Shown here piece after piece: positions 44,279 through 52,597 of a stretch of DNA of 64,000 nt. Origin of the DNA: Pseudovibrio sp947494035 (GTDB lineage: Bacteria > Pseudomonadota > Alphaproteobacteria > Rhizobiales > Stappiaceae); assembly GCA_947494035.1 (NCBI GenBank), contig CANLTN010000008.1:124001-188000 (forward strand), written 5' to 3'. The position numbers and the translations under genes were made by a program. The notes under the pieces are model-generated. The model saw only the letters and a program-made list of their open reading frames with translations. It did no database searches and was not told where the DNA came from. Positions within the stretch are counted from its first letter, which is position 1; every line of letters begins with the position of its first letter.

Positions 44279-44941
44279 ATGAAAAATCGCGTGGCGTTGG
44301 TTTTTGGTGCAACTGGATTGATTGGCAGTGAGGTGGTCCGGTTGCTACTTGCCAATCAGGAGTATGGTGAAGTCCATGCGCTTGTACGCAAAGATCCCGG
44401 CATCGAGAATGATAAACTCCATGTGCATCGGACCGATTTCAGTGATCTTTCCGCAGTTGAGCTACCAAGCGGTGTTACTGATGTATTTTGCTGTTTGGGG
44501 ACAACGCAGAAGAAAGCTGGCTCGAAAGAGGCGTTTTACGCGATTGACTTCCAGCTTGCCTACGATCTTGCGCGGTTGGCGCGTGAAGCTGGTGCAGAGC
44601 AGTTTCTCATGGTTTCTTCGATTGGGGCTGCGGCGGGCAGTTCCAATTACTATCTGAAGGTCAAAGGGCAACTTGAAGAGGCGGTTCGCTCGCTCTCTTT
44701 CCCTTGCACGAAAGTGTTCCGCCCCTCGTTGTTATTGGGCGAGCGTCAGGAGCAGCGTTTTGCCGAGGGGCTGGCTGGATCAGTGCTGCCATATCTTTCG
44801 TTTCTCTTCCAAGGTCCTTTGCGCAAGTATCACCCGATTGAGGGTGCCGCTGTTGCCCGCGCACTGGTTGCCTGCGCCCTTGAAGGCGGGAATGGGTTCC
44901 GCGTTCTGGAAGGCGACGAGATTGCCAAGAGGGCTGGCTGA
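44279..44941 (+). CDS. NAD(P)-binding atypical SDR protein
   Basis: A 220-residue Rossmann-fold protein of the atypical short-chain dehydrogenase type, close to the TIP30/HTATIP2-like group. The dinucleotide motif GATGLIGSEV is at residues 10-19, followed by DVFCCLGTTQKKAGSKEAF, a VSSIGAAAGSSNYYLKVKG with the family's YxxxK (here Y-Y-L-K-V-K), and FRPSLLLGER. Its physiological substrate is unknown. The start ATG 44279 is followed directly by the beta1 strand. It is probably a single-gene unit. Confidence 0.85.
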   Translation: MKNRVALVFGATGLIGSEVVRLLLANQEYGEVHALVRKDPGIENDKLHVHRTDFSDLSAVELPSGVTDVFCCLGTTQKKAGSKEAFYAIDFQLAYDLARLAREAGAEQFLMVSSIGAAAGSSNYYLKVKGQLEEAVRSLSFPCTKVFRPSLLLGERQEQRFAEGLAGSVLPYLSFLFQGPLRKYHPIEGAAVARALVACALEGGNGFRVLEGDEIAKRAG

Positions 44942-45443
44942 TCGAAAAATCTTATCCCCTTCCCCTAAATCACCCGCCATACTGTTTTCATGTTCACGTA
45001 AACGGGCAGCTGGCGGAGCGACCGTCAGTTCGGCGTGGGCTGGGCGGGGCTACCGGGAGACATAACGCATCTTCCGGCGGGTTCGTTGAAACACCCCTTG
45101 AAAGTCTTTAGTGCAGGGACCAAGCGGAAGCTGGTCACCCGATGGGCGTCTACACTGGCAGGCGTTTACCTGTCACCGATATCCTGTCTGTCTTTGACAG
45201 GCGTGGGTGTCGTTGGCAGGGCCTGCTCCCAATGTCTTTCGGTGGAGACCTTGTTTCATACAAAAACGCCCGGGTAAGGCGAGCAGCCGATGCCGAAGAA
45301 ACATAACTACTTACCATGCGCAGGTATTGCCTGCTCGCCTTGCTCATCCCGTATCTCGGGGCTCCAATCTTCAACACCGCATGGAATGCCATGTGGTGCA
45401 TTTGGTGCTTGTTGGCGTAAGTCTCCAGCCGCCGGTTCCTGCC
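44942..45443. other. 500-base region with inverted repeats, no recognised gene
   Basis: GC-rich at the left (45000-45070), with a hairpin CCTGTC/GACAGG at 45183-45201 and a perfect 11-bp inverted repeat AAGGCGAGCAG (45276-45286)/CTGCTCGCCTT (45330-45340) 43 nt apart. Short open frames on both strands show no protein-like features. It could be a structured RNA, the 3' region of the minus-strand transporter, or a decayed gene. Confidence 0.45.
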
Positions 45444-46805
45444 CTAGTTTTTGCCCTGTTTGTGGAACAGGACGTAGATATCTTCCAGCGAAACACCTTT
45501 GGTCTCTGGTGCGCGGCGGATGGCGTAGACGGTTCCGATACAGCAGCATATGGCGAAGAACAAGAAAATCTCGTTGATCGTGAAAAGCTCGTTCAGCCTT
45601 GGAAAGCCGAAGACCACGAGGAATGTGAAGACCCAGTTGACGGTGACCGCAATCACCATGCCTTTGGCCCTCAGATAGTTCGGGAACACCTCTGACATGT
45701 AAACCCATGGCAGCGGCCCCATGGAGAGGGAGTAGGAAATCACATAGAGGCACAAACCTGTCACTGACAGGGCGGTGCCGAGATCACTTTCCATCAGAAA
45801 TCCCGCAACAATCAGGAACTGGGAGAGTGCGCAGGCAGGCAAGCCGTAGACCATCAGGGGCCGCCTGCCAACGCGATCAAGGAGGAACAGGCTGGCGGCA
45901 GCGGCCAGTGCCAGTGCAGAGCCGAGACCAACTGTGGCGGAGAGCCTGCTGGCCTGTTCGGAAAACCCCAGATCGCCAAACAATTCCGGCGCGTAGAGGA
46001 TTACGGCATTGATGCCACTGAGTTGCTGGAAGAGAAAGGTTATGACCGTAAAGCTTGTGATCGGTCGGTTTCTTGAATTGAAAAGGTCCAGCCAGCCGCC
46101 TTTTTGGTCCGCCACTTCGGCAAGGTCTTCTTCGATCCTTTTGACGTTGGCCTTGGCCCAGTCCTCGGGCTGCTTTGGTTCAATCCTGGCAAAGACTGTT
46201 CTGGCTTCGTCCGAGCGGTTTGCCATGACGAGCCAGCGGGGGCTTTCCGGTGCGCTCCAGATGCCATAGAGCAAGAGAGCGCCGGGAATGGCGGAGAGCA
46301 GGAACATGAATTGCCAGCGGTTGATGGTCTCGGCGCTATAGCCAAGATCCAGCGTAATCAGATTGGTCAGATAGCCAATCAGAACGCCGAAGGAGATCAT
46401 GAACTGGAACGCCCCGAGCAAGCGGCCCCGAATTTTGCGTGGCGCTATTTCGGAGACATATTGAGGGCCTGCCATTGAGGACAAGCCAATTCCCATGCCG
46501 ATGAGAGAGCGGGCAAAGGTGAGCACATAAAGGTCTTGCGCGATGCCGGAAAGTCCGGCTCCTGCGATAAACAGAAATGCGGCGATGATGACAGTTGTCC
46601 GCCTGCCATATGCATCGCTGAGATAGGCGCTCAGGTAGGCGCCGATCAATCCACCGATGGACAGGGACGCAACCAGCAGGCCGCCCCAATAGGCGGAGAA
46701 GTGGAACTGGGCTTCAATTGGCTCGTAAGCGCCAGCGATAACCCCTTCGTTGTAACCGTAGAGCATTCCGCAGAGCACGGCGATGCCTGCCAGAAGGACA
46801 ATCAT
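45444..46805 (-). CDS. MFS sugar/proton symporter (XylE/GalP type)
   Basis: A 453-residue transporter with twelve predicted helices and sugar-porter signatures: SDAYGRRTTVI between helices 2 and 3, SEIAPRKIRGRL, APESPRWLV after helix 6, FQQLSGINAVILYAPELF in helix 7, DRVGRRPLM, VYMSEVFPNYLRAKG, and APETKGVSLEDI at the C-terminus. It probably takes up a hexose or pentose with protons; the specificity is unknown. The start ATG 46805 has AGGA 6 nt upstream; an open frame to 46952 lacks support. Confidence 0.92.
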   Translation of the reverse strand: MIVLLAGIAVLCGMLYGYNEGVIAGAYEPIEAQFHFSAYWGGLLVASLSIGGLIGAYLSAYLSDAYGRRTTVIIAAFLFIAGAGLSGIAQDLYVLTFARSLIGMGIGLSSMAGPQYVSEIAPRKIRGRLLGAFQFMISFGVLIGYLTNLITLDLGYSAETINRWQFMFLLSAIPGALLLYGIWSAPESPRWLVMANRSDEARTVFARIEPKQPEDWAKANVKRIEEDLAEVADQKGGWLDLFNSRNRPITSFTVITFLFQQLSGINAVILYAPELFGDLGFSEQASRLSATVGLGSALALAAAASLFLLDRVGRRPLMVYGLPACALSQFLIVAGFLMESDLGTALSVTGLCLYVISYSLSMGPLPWVYMSEVFPNYLRAKGMVIAVTVNWVFTFLVVFGFPRLNELFTINEIFLFFAICCCIGTVYAIRRAPETKGVSLEDIYVLFHKQGKN

Positions 46806-47099
46806 GCGCAATCCTTTCGAAACCAACAGGAAGTATAGGCGCAGGCCTCTAACCAACCAGAGGACACATCGCTGTGAATTGAAGTGTTTTTGACAAGACC
46901 CTACTAACAGTTCGCTATCTTCCAGAAAGGCTAGGTAGCTGTTTCCAGCCATCTCATTGGGATGAAGGTCTTTGTGTAGTGCTTGTAGGAAATAACAACT
47001 CTGCGCTTTGCTAGGACTTATCCTTCAACTAAGCTTTCCAGCTATAATTGTGCTCAGGATATTTTGCAGTGCGCCACCCTTTATCACTCAGGACATACT

Positions 47100-47570
47100 A
47101 TGATTGTGCTTCAGACCTTCCCCTCAGACCGCTTTGACGCGTTTCGGGTTCTATCCCTCTCAGAATACGCACAGGATCTGATGGAAAATCGGCGGATGGA
47201 TGAGCAGGCTGCACACCAATTGGCCAGTGAGGGTTTGTCAAAAGCCTTTCCCGAGGGGAAAAGCACTGAACAGAACAAGCTGCTCAGCATCGTGAGCAAG
47301 ACGGAGGCTGGCGAGGTAGAAGTTGGCTTTCTGTGGTACGCGCTTCACGATGACGGCTCGGCCTTCATCATGGACTTTATGATGTACGCGGACCATCGCG
47401 GTAAGGGATATGCATCCAAGGCGCTTGAGGCTTTGAAGAGCATGTTCAAGGCGGAGGGGCTAACACGCGTTGGGCTTCGTGTTGCGCCTGACAATCACGT
47501 GGCTATCCGCACTTACGACAAGGCTGGCTTTAACGTGACCGGATGGAACATGTCTGCGGAGCTATTGTAG
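47100..47570 (+). CDS. GNAT-family acetyltransferase
   Basis: A 156-residue acetyltransferase with a clear acetyl-CoA site: DFMMYADHRGKGYASKALEAL (R/Q-x-x-G-x-G/A motif) near residue 108 and GLRVAPDNHVAIRTYDKAGF as motif B. The N-terminal half is charged and carries the KTEAGEVEVGFLWYAL strand pair. The start ATG 47100 has AGGA 7 nt upstream. Another GNAT gene follows 34 nt later and both may be co-transcribed. The substrate is unknown. Confidence 0.87.
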   Translation: MIVLQTFPSDRFDAFRVLSLSEYAQDLMENRRMDEQAAHQLASEGLSKAFPEGKSTEQNKLLSIVSKTEAGEVEVGFLWYALHDDGSAFIMDFMMYADHRGKGYASKALEALKSMFKAEGLTRVGLRVAPDNHVAIRTYDKAGFNVTGWNMSAELL

Positions 47571-47604
47571 GAGCAGAATGAAGCTTCATTTCAGGATATA
47601 TTGA

Positions 47605-48084
47605 ATGAGTATTACCTATCTACGCCCCGAGCGTTTCACTATTTCAGATCTGAGTGCGAAGTCCCAGTTTTTGGAGATTGCCGCTAATTGTGTTTGGCAG
47701 GAGTGGTGGCACGCCAAGGGCGTTTCCCAGGCGCACATCCTCAACAGGACGCGAGAATCTCTCGATAATGCTTCCGTACCATCAACTTTTATTGCTCATG
47801 AGGGCGAAGAGTTTTTAGGCTCTGTTGCGTTAATCTCGAATGACCTCGACTCTCGCCCACAGTACACTCCTTGGGTTGCCGCATTGCTGGTGCAACCAGA
47901 ACAACGAAGCAAAGGGGTTGCCACACATTTGGTTAATGAGTTGGAGACCTTTGCAAAAAGCAGCGGCATCGACAGGCTTTATCTTTGCGCTATACGCCCG
48001 CTAAGGCAATTTTACGAGACAAGAGGCTGGGTCTGTATAGAGGAAGATGTAGATGGGCTGGATGTGTTCGATAAACAGCTATAA
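47605..48084 (+). CDS. GNAT-family acetyltransferase
   Basis: A 159-residue acetyltransferase: TFIAHEGEEFLGSVALISNDL as the central strands, AALLVQPEQRSKGVATHLVNEL with the acetyl-CoA loop QRSKGVA near residue 98, and LYLCAIRPLRQFYETRGW as motif B. It is not closely similar to the GNAT protein encoded just upstream, so it is not a recent duplicate. The start ATG 47605 has AGGA about 9 nt upstream. The substrate is unknown. Confidence 0.85.
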   Translation: MSITYLRPERFTISDLSAKSQFLEIAANCVWQEWWHAKGVSQAHILNRTRESLDNASVPSTFIAHEGEEFLGSVALISNDLDSRPQYTPWVAALLVQPEQRSKGVATHLVNELETFAKSSGIDRLYLCAIRPLRQFYETRGWVCIEEDVDGLDVFDKQL

Positions 48085-48191
48085 GGCTCGCGCGGTTTGA
48101 CGTTTTGTTGAACTGACTTCATTTCGGCCCTAGGGTGGTCCCTGTTAAATTTTAATCAGTTTCAACCCATAGTCTGATTTAAGGATTTGAG

Positions 48192-48821
48192 ATGAGTGCA
48201 CGTAAAGCTGTAAAGGCTCTTGCCGTTCTTCCTTTGCTTTATGCTGTCAGCCAGCCGGCGCAAGCTGCTGAGACTGAGACAGCGATCTTTGCAGGGGGAT
48301 GCTTTTGGTGCGTTGAGTCCGACTTTGACAAGATTGATGGCGTTCTTGAAACCACCTCCGGCTACACCGGGGGACGGACCGAGAACCCGACCTACAAGCA
48401 GGTTTCAGCAGGGGGTACAGGACACCTCGAAGCGGTGGAAGTGACGTTTGATCCTGCGAAGGTGTCCTATGAAGAGCTGCTGACAGCCTTTTGGCATTCT
48501 GTGGACCCGACGGATGCCGGTGGTCAGTTCTGTGATCGCGGTGAGAGTTATCAGACAACCATCTTTGCAACGACACCGGAACAACTGAAAGAAGCTAAAG
48601 CCTCCAAGGCGGCGCTTGCAAAATCCGGCGAGCTTAGTGCGCAGATCGTGACACCAGTTCGCGCTGCGAGCACGTTCTATGATGCAGAAGATTATCATCA
48701 GGACTATTATCAGAAGAACCCGGTTCGCTATAAATTCTACCGCTACCGCTGCGGTCGTGATCAGCGGGTGAAGCAGGTTTGGGGGCCGAATGCTTACAAA
48801 GGTATCCCCGGTGAGCACTGA
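48192..48821 (+). CDS. msrA: Periplasmic peptide methionine-(S)-S-oxide reductase
   Basis: MsrA repairs methionine sulfoxide in proteins. The catalytic GCFWC is at residues 36-40, and GYTGG, GGTGHLEAVEV, DPTDAGGQFCDRGESYQT and the C-terminal YHQDYY follow. A signal peptide (ALAVLPLLYAVSQPAQAA, residues 9-26) places it in the periplasm, unlike the cytoplasmic E. coli form. Further cysteines (QFCDRG, YRCGRD) may act in resolving the disulfide. No msrB is beside it. The start ATG 48192 has AAGGATTTGAG upstream. It ends in a hairpin facing the convergent dehydrogenase. Confidence 0.94.
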   Translation: MSARKAVKALAVLPLLYAVSQPAQAAETETAIFAGGCFWCVESDFDKIDGVLETTSGYTGGRTENPTYKQVSAGGTGHLEAVEVTFDPAKVSYEELLTAFWHSVDPTDAGGQFCDRGESYQTTIFATTPEQLKEAKASKAALAKSGELSAQIVTPVRAASTFYDAEDYHQDYYQKNPVRYKFYRYRCGRDQRVKQVWGPNAYKGIPGEH

Positions 48822-48843
48822 GGGCATACTATAGAGCGTTGAT

Positions 48844-48870
48844 AGACCAGAGCGTTTTCTCTGGTCTCTT
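48844..48870 (+). terminator. Hairpin terminator between msrA and the dehydrogenase gene
   Basis: A perfect 9-bp stem AGACCAGAG/CTCTGGTCT with loop CGTTTT. The T-run is weak (CTT), so it may act on both strands only partly. Confidence 0.6.
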
Positions 48871-48921
48871 GTATGGCAGGGTAGTTATTCCGGCAATGAG
48901 CAGGCAGCGTTTTAAGAGTTG

Positions 48922-50163
48922 CTAGTGCTCGTAGTACATCCGGTAGATTGCGCCAGCAGAGTCGTCAGAGATCAGCAAGGAGCCATCACCGAGTTCCACC
49001 ACATCGACGGGGCGGCCAAGGTAATTATCATTGCCATCAATCCAGCCGGTGGCAACAATGCTTGGAACCCCTGCTTCTTCCTGTTCGTTGACGGGCACAA
49101 ACACAACGCGGGCACCAATCGGGACAGACCTGTCCCATGACCCATGCTGGGCGATAAAAATACCGCCCTTGTACTCTTCAGGGAACATATCGCCCTGATA
49201 GAACATCATACCAAGGCTGGCAGCGTGGGCGTCCAGCTCGACTTCCGGGTCTATTACGCCGTCTGGCACGGGCTCATCGATATATTCATGCGTGCGAACA
49301 GTTCCGCCGCCATACCATGGGAAGCCGTAATTTTTGCCCGGCTCTGTGACCTTGTTCAGCTCTTCCGGCGGGATATCATCTCCCATTCCGTCTACCTGAT
49401 TGTCGGTAAACCAGAGGTTGCCGGAGTTTGGATTGAACTCCAGACCAACCGAATTGCGGATGCCGGTGGCGTAGACCTGACGCTCCATGCCTTCTGTATT
49501 GATGGAAATGATGCCGCCAATACCCAGACTGTTATAGAGCTTCAACTTCTCCTTTGGTGTCACGTTGTAAGGCTGACCAAGAGAGATATAGATGCGGCCA
49601 TCCGGGCCCTGATCACACACACGGGAGGAGTGGTTGAAGCTTTCTTCTGAAGGCGGAATAAGCATTCCCTGCCCGACCAGTACCTTTACCTCAGGGTCGC
49701 CCTGCTCCTTGTTTTCCAACGCATTGGGGAAACTGACAACACGGTTCTGCTCTGCAACAATGAGTGAGCCATCCTCGGTGAAGCACACACCATTGGGGAG
49801 GATAAAGGACTGGCCCGGTGCAAACTCGCGAACCTCTGCGGCCTTTTGGGTATCCTCATCTTGTGTGAGAACCCAAACCCGGTCTGAGGTTGTTCCAACA
49901 AATACGGTTTTTCCATCAGGAGCGACGGCCATATGACGAGCATCAGGAACAATGGCATAAGGTTCGATGCGGAATCCTTCCGGCATCACGATGACTTCAG
50001 CCGTGCGGTCAAGGGCATCCATTTCACTTGTAGTTTGTTCCTCAAACTGGGTCGGCACGCCATCAACCGTTTCAGTGATGGTTGCGGCCAGCGATGTGGT
50101 GAGCAGCAAGCCATAGGCGCACGCTGTCAGGACACCATAGAGAACTGGTTTGCTCGTACACAT
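48922..50163 (-). CDS. Secreted PQQ-dependent sugar (L-sorbosone-type) dehydrogenase
   Basis: A 413-residue exported beta-propeller of the GDH-B/L-sorbosone dehydrogenase family. After a signal peptide (VLYGVLTACAYGLLLTTSLA) come FRIEPYAIVPDARHMAVAPDG, NGVCFTEDGSLIVAEQNRV, NHSSRVCDQGPDGRIYISLG, YATGIRNSVGLEFNPNSGNLWFTDN and GFPWYGGG, with AQHGSWDRS and GRPVDVVELGDGSLLISDDSAGAIYR at the end. It probably oxidises a sugar or aldose in the periplasm and passes electrons to the respiratory chain. The start ATG 50163 has AGGGAG upstream; the longer frame to 50265 runs through a dispersed repeat. Confidence 0.9.
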   Translation of the reverse strand: MCTSKPVLYGVLTACAYGLLLTTSLAATITETVDGVPTQFEEQTTSEMDALDRTAEVIVMPEGFRIEPYAIVPDARHMAVAPDGKTVFVGTTSDRVWVLTQDEDTQKAAEVREFAPGQSFILPNGVCFTEDGSLIVAEQNRVVSFPNALENKEQGDPEVKVLVGQGMLIPPSEESFNHSSRVCDQGPDGRIYISLGQPYNVTPKEKLKLYNSLGIGGIISINTEGMERQVYATGIRNSVGLEFNPNSGNLWFTDNQVDGMGDDIPPEELNKVTEPGKNYGFPWYGGGTVRTHEYIDEPVPDGVIDPEVELDAHAASLGMMFYQGDMFPEEYKGGIFIAQHGSWDRSVPIGARVVFVPVNEQEEAGVPSIVATGWIDGNDNYLGRPVDVVELGDGSLLISDDSAGAIYRMYYEH

Positions 50164-50727
50164 GGACTTTTCTCCCTCACCGACCGAGCCCCCCATCGCC
50201 GGGAACTCATCCCGGGGCAGCTCACGTTTTCGCTTTTCCTGCATCTTTTTTCGGAAAACCGGCATTCACTTTTCAAGAATACGCGATGAAGTTTGACTGA
50301 GAAAACGTATCAGATTATTCCGAATTATCTGCATGTGTGAGCCGCTATAATGCGCTCATTCAAGGTCTGAGGAGAATACCCAGATATGACGGGAATTCGG
50401 TTTATACAACCACAAAAATTGAAGGTAATCACTTAGCGGAAGTTGCGTTTTGTGGTGCTAGAATATGACACAATCGAAGTTTGATCGTGTGGACAACGAA
50501 CTTAAGAAAGGTGCCCACTTGAAATTGCCTCATTTTCGTGCCAAATCCTACGCATCATCAAGAGAAGGGCTGGCGCCCTCGCCAACCTGCCAAACCGGGC
50601 AAGGTGGTCTCCGCCAAAAGGGATGTGGTTTCGATGTGAGGACACTGTCTTCATCATTCGCAACAACCAAGCGGTAGTTTCTATGGATTTTGCGCCAGTC
50701 CTCCTCGGGAAACCGATGGAGGATTTA
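50164..50727. other. Upstream region with a repeat, no supported gene
   Basis: About 560 bases holding a family A repeat (50243-50285) just upstream of the dehydrogenase gene. A short frame at 50465-50677 has no ribosome site or protein-like features and is not called. The region should contain the promoters of two divergent genes. Confidence 0.4.
50243..50285 (+). repeat. Dispersed palindromic repeat, family A, copy 3
   Basis: CGGAAAACCGGCATTCACTTTTCAAGAATACGCG matches the element at 26212 over most of its length, including the CACTTTTC.AGAATACGC right half. Confidence 0.6.
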
Positions 50728-51108
50728 ATGTTTGATCTTGCTAGTCAGCCACAGTCTGCATGGCAATCATATGTATCTGAATATGTACCTCAATCTTTGA
50801 GGGAAGCCGTCGCACATCTGGCCGACGAGTTTAATGCTGCCTATTTGCTGGATTGTCTGATCTTAGAAAAAGGCCTTCGCAGCCGCCTGCTTTCCAACTG
50901 TACGCGCCAGGCTCACACACCCCTTACGACAAGTGAGCGAACTGACCGTTTTGCAACCCTGCTGCGGTTGTGGGCGGAAGGCTGTCATACGGTTGTTGAC
51001 GAGCGTCTGTTTGCGGATACCGTGCGCAGACGCCCACAAGAGCTGGAAGCCCTTCGTCACTACTTCAGGCAAAATGCCTTGCGCTCAAAGAAGCGCAATC
51101 TCAGCTAA
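50728..51108 (+). CDS. Hypothetical helical protein
   Basis: A 126-residue soluble protein I do not recognise. It appears all-helical: SAWQSYVSEYVPQSLREAVAHLADEFNAAYLLDCLIL, a middle SERTDRFATLLRLWAEGCHTVVDERLFADTV and a basic end HYFRQNALRSKKRNLS. The start ATG 50728 is chosen because GGAGG lies 5 nt upstream; the frame is open back to 50623. It is convergent with the truncated haemoglobin gene, with only 25 nt between stops. Coding quality is acceptable but with no relatives recalled. Confidence 0.55.
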   Translation: MFDLASQPQSAWQSYVSEYVPQSLREAVAHLADEFNAAYLLDCLILEKGLRSRLLSNCTRQAHTPLTTSERTDRFATLLRLWAEGCHTVVDERLFADTVRRRPQELEALRHYFRQNALRSKKRNLS

Positions 51109-51133
51109 ATGAATTTGTAGTTCAAGACCTCGT

Positions 51134-51583
51134 TCAGGCTGCCTGATTGCCGAATTTGGCAGGAGGCTTGGCAAACGGGTCTGCAAACATTGCGAGCCAA
51201 AGGCTCTGCGCAATACGCTGCGCTGTTGCCATCAGGAGCGGAGCAGCCTCAGGAGAAAAGATCGCGTTCACTTCGCCTTCAAACAGGTCCATCCATTCAT
51301 GGAAGTTCTGGGTGGTGACACCTTCAATCCGCATGTGCGCCGGAACAGGTTTGCCCTTATAGCTTCCGGTCTTCAGCAGAACTGACGCCCAGAAGTGTTT
51401 CATCTTGTTCAGATGCGGTGCCCAATCATCACCCATCTCTCTTAGAAAGATCGGCCCCAGCGTTTCGTGATGACGGATCTTGCCGTAAAAGCTCTCGACC
51501 AACTGGTTGATCTGAGCTGGTGTGATTGAGTGATCAAGTGGTGTTCGTTCGCGTGCTGGCATAACAGAAATTTTTGATGACAC
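51134..51583 (-). CDS. Group III truncated haemoglobin
   Basis: A 149-residue group III (trHbP) globin. Hallmarks are FY at 32-33 (B9-B10), TLGPIFLREMGDDW, HFWASVLLKTGSYKGKP, proximal His83 in PAHMRI, and Trp129 (G8) in SLWLAMF. Such globins bind O2 or NO and help against nitrosative stress or in microaerobic respiration. The start is GTG 51583 with GAGGGAAAC 8 nt upstream; the frame runs open to 51760, inside the thioesterase gene. It follows that gene by 31 nt and is the last of a minus-strand group with a globin-like paralogue and a Crp-family regulator. Confidence 0.92.
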   Translation of the reverse strand: MSSKISVMPARERTPLDHSITPAQINQLVESFYGKIRHHETLGPIFLREMGDDWAPHLNKMKHFWASVLLKTGSYKGKPVPAHMRIEGVTTQNFHEWMDLFEGEVNAIFSPEAAPLLMATAQRIAQSLWLAMFADPFAKPPAKFGNQAA

Positions 51584-51614
51584 AGCGTTTCCCTCTTTTT
51601 GTTCTGTGGCACAG

Positions 51615-52043
51615 TTATGCGTTGTTGAACTTCGCCCGTTGTTCCTCGGCAATTTCGATGGGTTTGCCATCATCATCAACAGCAACAAAGGTGAACTGAG
51701 CGTTTGTAACCTTTTCGCGGATGCCAAAGCGATGGCGCAGTGCCCAAGCTTCAATGGCAAGCGTGACCGAGGTTCTGCCGATGCGGAGAACGTGCGTGTA
51801 CACGCACATCACATCACCTACTTTCACAGGGCGGATAAAGGTCATGCTGTCGATCGCAACCGTTACAACACGTTCCATGGTGCACTGGCTTGCGGCGATG
51901 CCGGCGGCAATATCCATTTGGGAGACAACCCAGCCGCCGAAGATATCTCCGGAGGCATTTGTGTCAGCCGGCATGGCCATAGTGCGGGTGGTCAGTTCGC
52001 CAGTTGGTTGCTCTTCTTCAGCAGCCTGTGTTGTATCGCTCAT
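51615..52043 (-). CDS. YciA-type acyl-CoA thioesterase
   Basis: A 142-residue hot-dog thioesterase of the YciA group, which hydrolyses short- to long-chain acyl-CoAs. The signature is TMAMPADTNASGDIFGGWVVSQMDIAAGIAAS near residues 21-52, with the catalytic D in GD(I)FGG, and VVTVAIDSMTFIRPVKVGDV. The start is ATG 52043. It lies between the two globin-type genes on the same strand, 59 nt after the paralogue; the metabolic reason for this is not clear. Confidence 0.92.
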   Translation of the reverse strand: MSDTTQAAEEEQPTGELTTRTMAMPADTNASGDIFGGWVVSQMDIAAGIAASQCTMERVVTVAIDSMTFIRPVKVGDVMCVYTHVLRIGRTSVTLAIEAWALRHRFGIREKVTNAQFTFVAVDDDGKPIEIAEEQRAKFNNA

Positions 52044-52102
52044 AACTTAAGTGCTCCGTCCATCCATCTAACCAAATGCTATGCATGGCGAAGCATAATC
52101 AC

Positions 52103-52516
52103 TCAAGCAGGGATCATCGCCATATGAAAGCAATCAACAACCTGAGTCGCACATTTCATCGTATCGGCCCGAGCGGTCTCAGCAACGCATTCCTCGACTG
52201 CACTTTCGAATAAATTCAGCCAGCTGGCAATATCTTCACTGCATACCTGCTTTGCAGCATCACGATATGCACTGATAGGACGGCCAGAATAGCTCATGTC
52301 CTTCATGAGAGCAGAACTCCAGAACCGAACCGCCTGCGCTTCGTAGTCGTCCCAATCGTAGTTCAGCTTGTTCTCGACAACGCCAGCAAGCTTTTCACTC
52401 TGACGCAGTTTTTCTGAATGACTGGCGATCAATGCGCGAACTTGCGCGTGTGTCAGGTCAGGGTGAACTGGTGTAGCTTCATCCTGTGGGCGAATGTCAA
52501 AATGCTGATAGGTCAT
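52103..52516 (-). CDS. Divergent truncated-globin-like protein without haem ligands
   Basis: A 137-residue protein that aligns along its length with the nearby group III globin (LTHAQVRALIASHSEKL; YDWDDYEAQAVRFWSSALMKDMSYSGRPISAY; ASWLNLFESAVEE). The haem-contact positions are changed: S32-H33 instead of F-Y, Tyr58 instead of the E7 His, Tyr84 instead of the proximal His and Phe130 instead of Trp. It may have lost haem or use tyrosine ligation. The start is ATG 52516 (or GTG 52519); no strong ribosome site is visible. It lies 81 nt after the Crp-family gene and is the second gene of that group. Confidence 0.75.
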   Translation of the reverse strand: MTYQHFDIRPQDEATPVHPDLTHAQVRALIASHSEKLRQSEKLAGVVENKLNYDWDDYEAQAVRFWSSALMKDMSYSGRPISAYRDAAKQVCSEDIASWLNLFESAVEECVAETARADTMKCATQVVDCFHMAMIPA

Positions 52517-52597
52517 CACAGTGTTTCAGGAGCCTTGTGGGGACAAGGCCCATGCCCTTTTTTGTTGTTTTTGGTCGCTTGTGCTCGAAAACCGTAT

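Noticed and set aside
45035..45401. Short frames on both strands in the gap before the sugar transporter
   Set aside because: No ribosome site and no plausible protein sequence; inverted repeats explain the structure better.
50465..50677. 70-residue plus-strand frame upstream of the hypothetical gene
   Set aside because: No ribosome site, low-quality sequence and overlap with a better supported frame.
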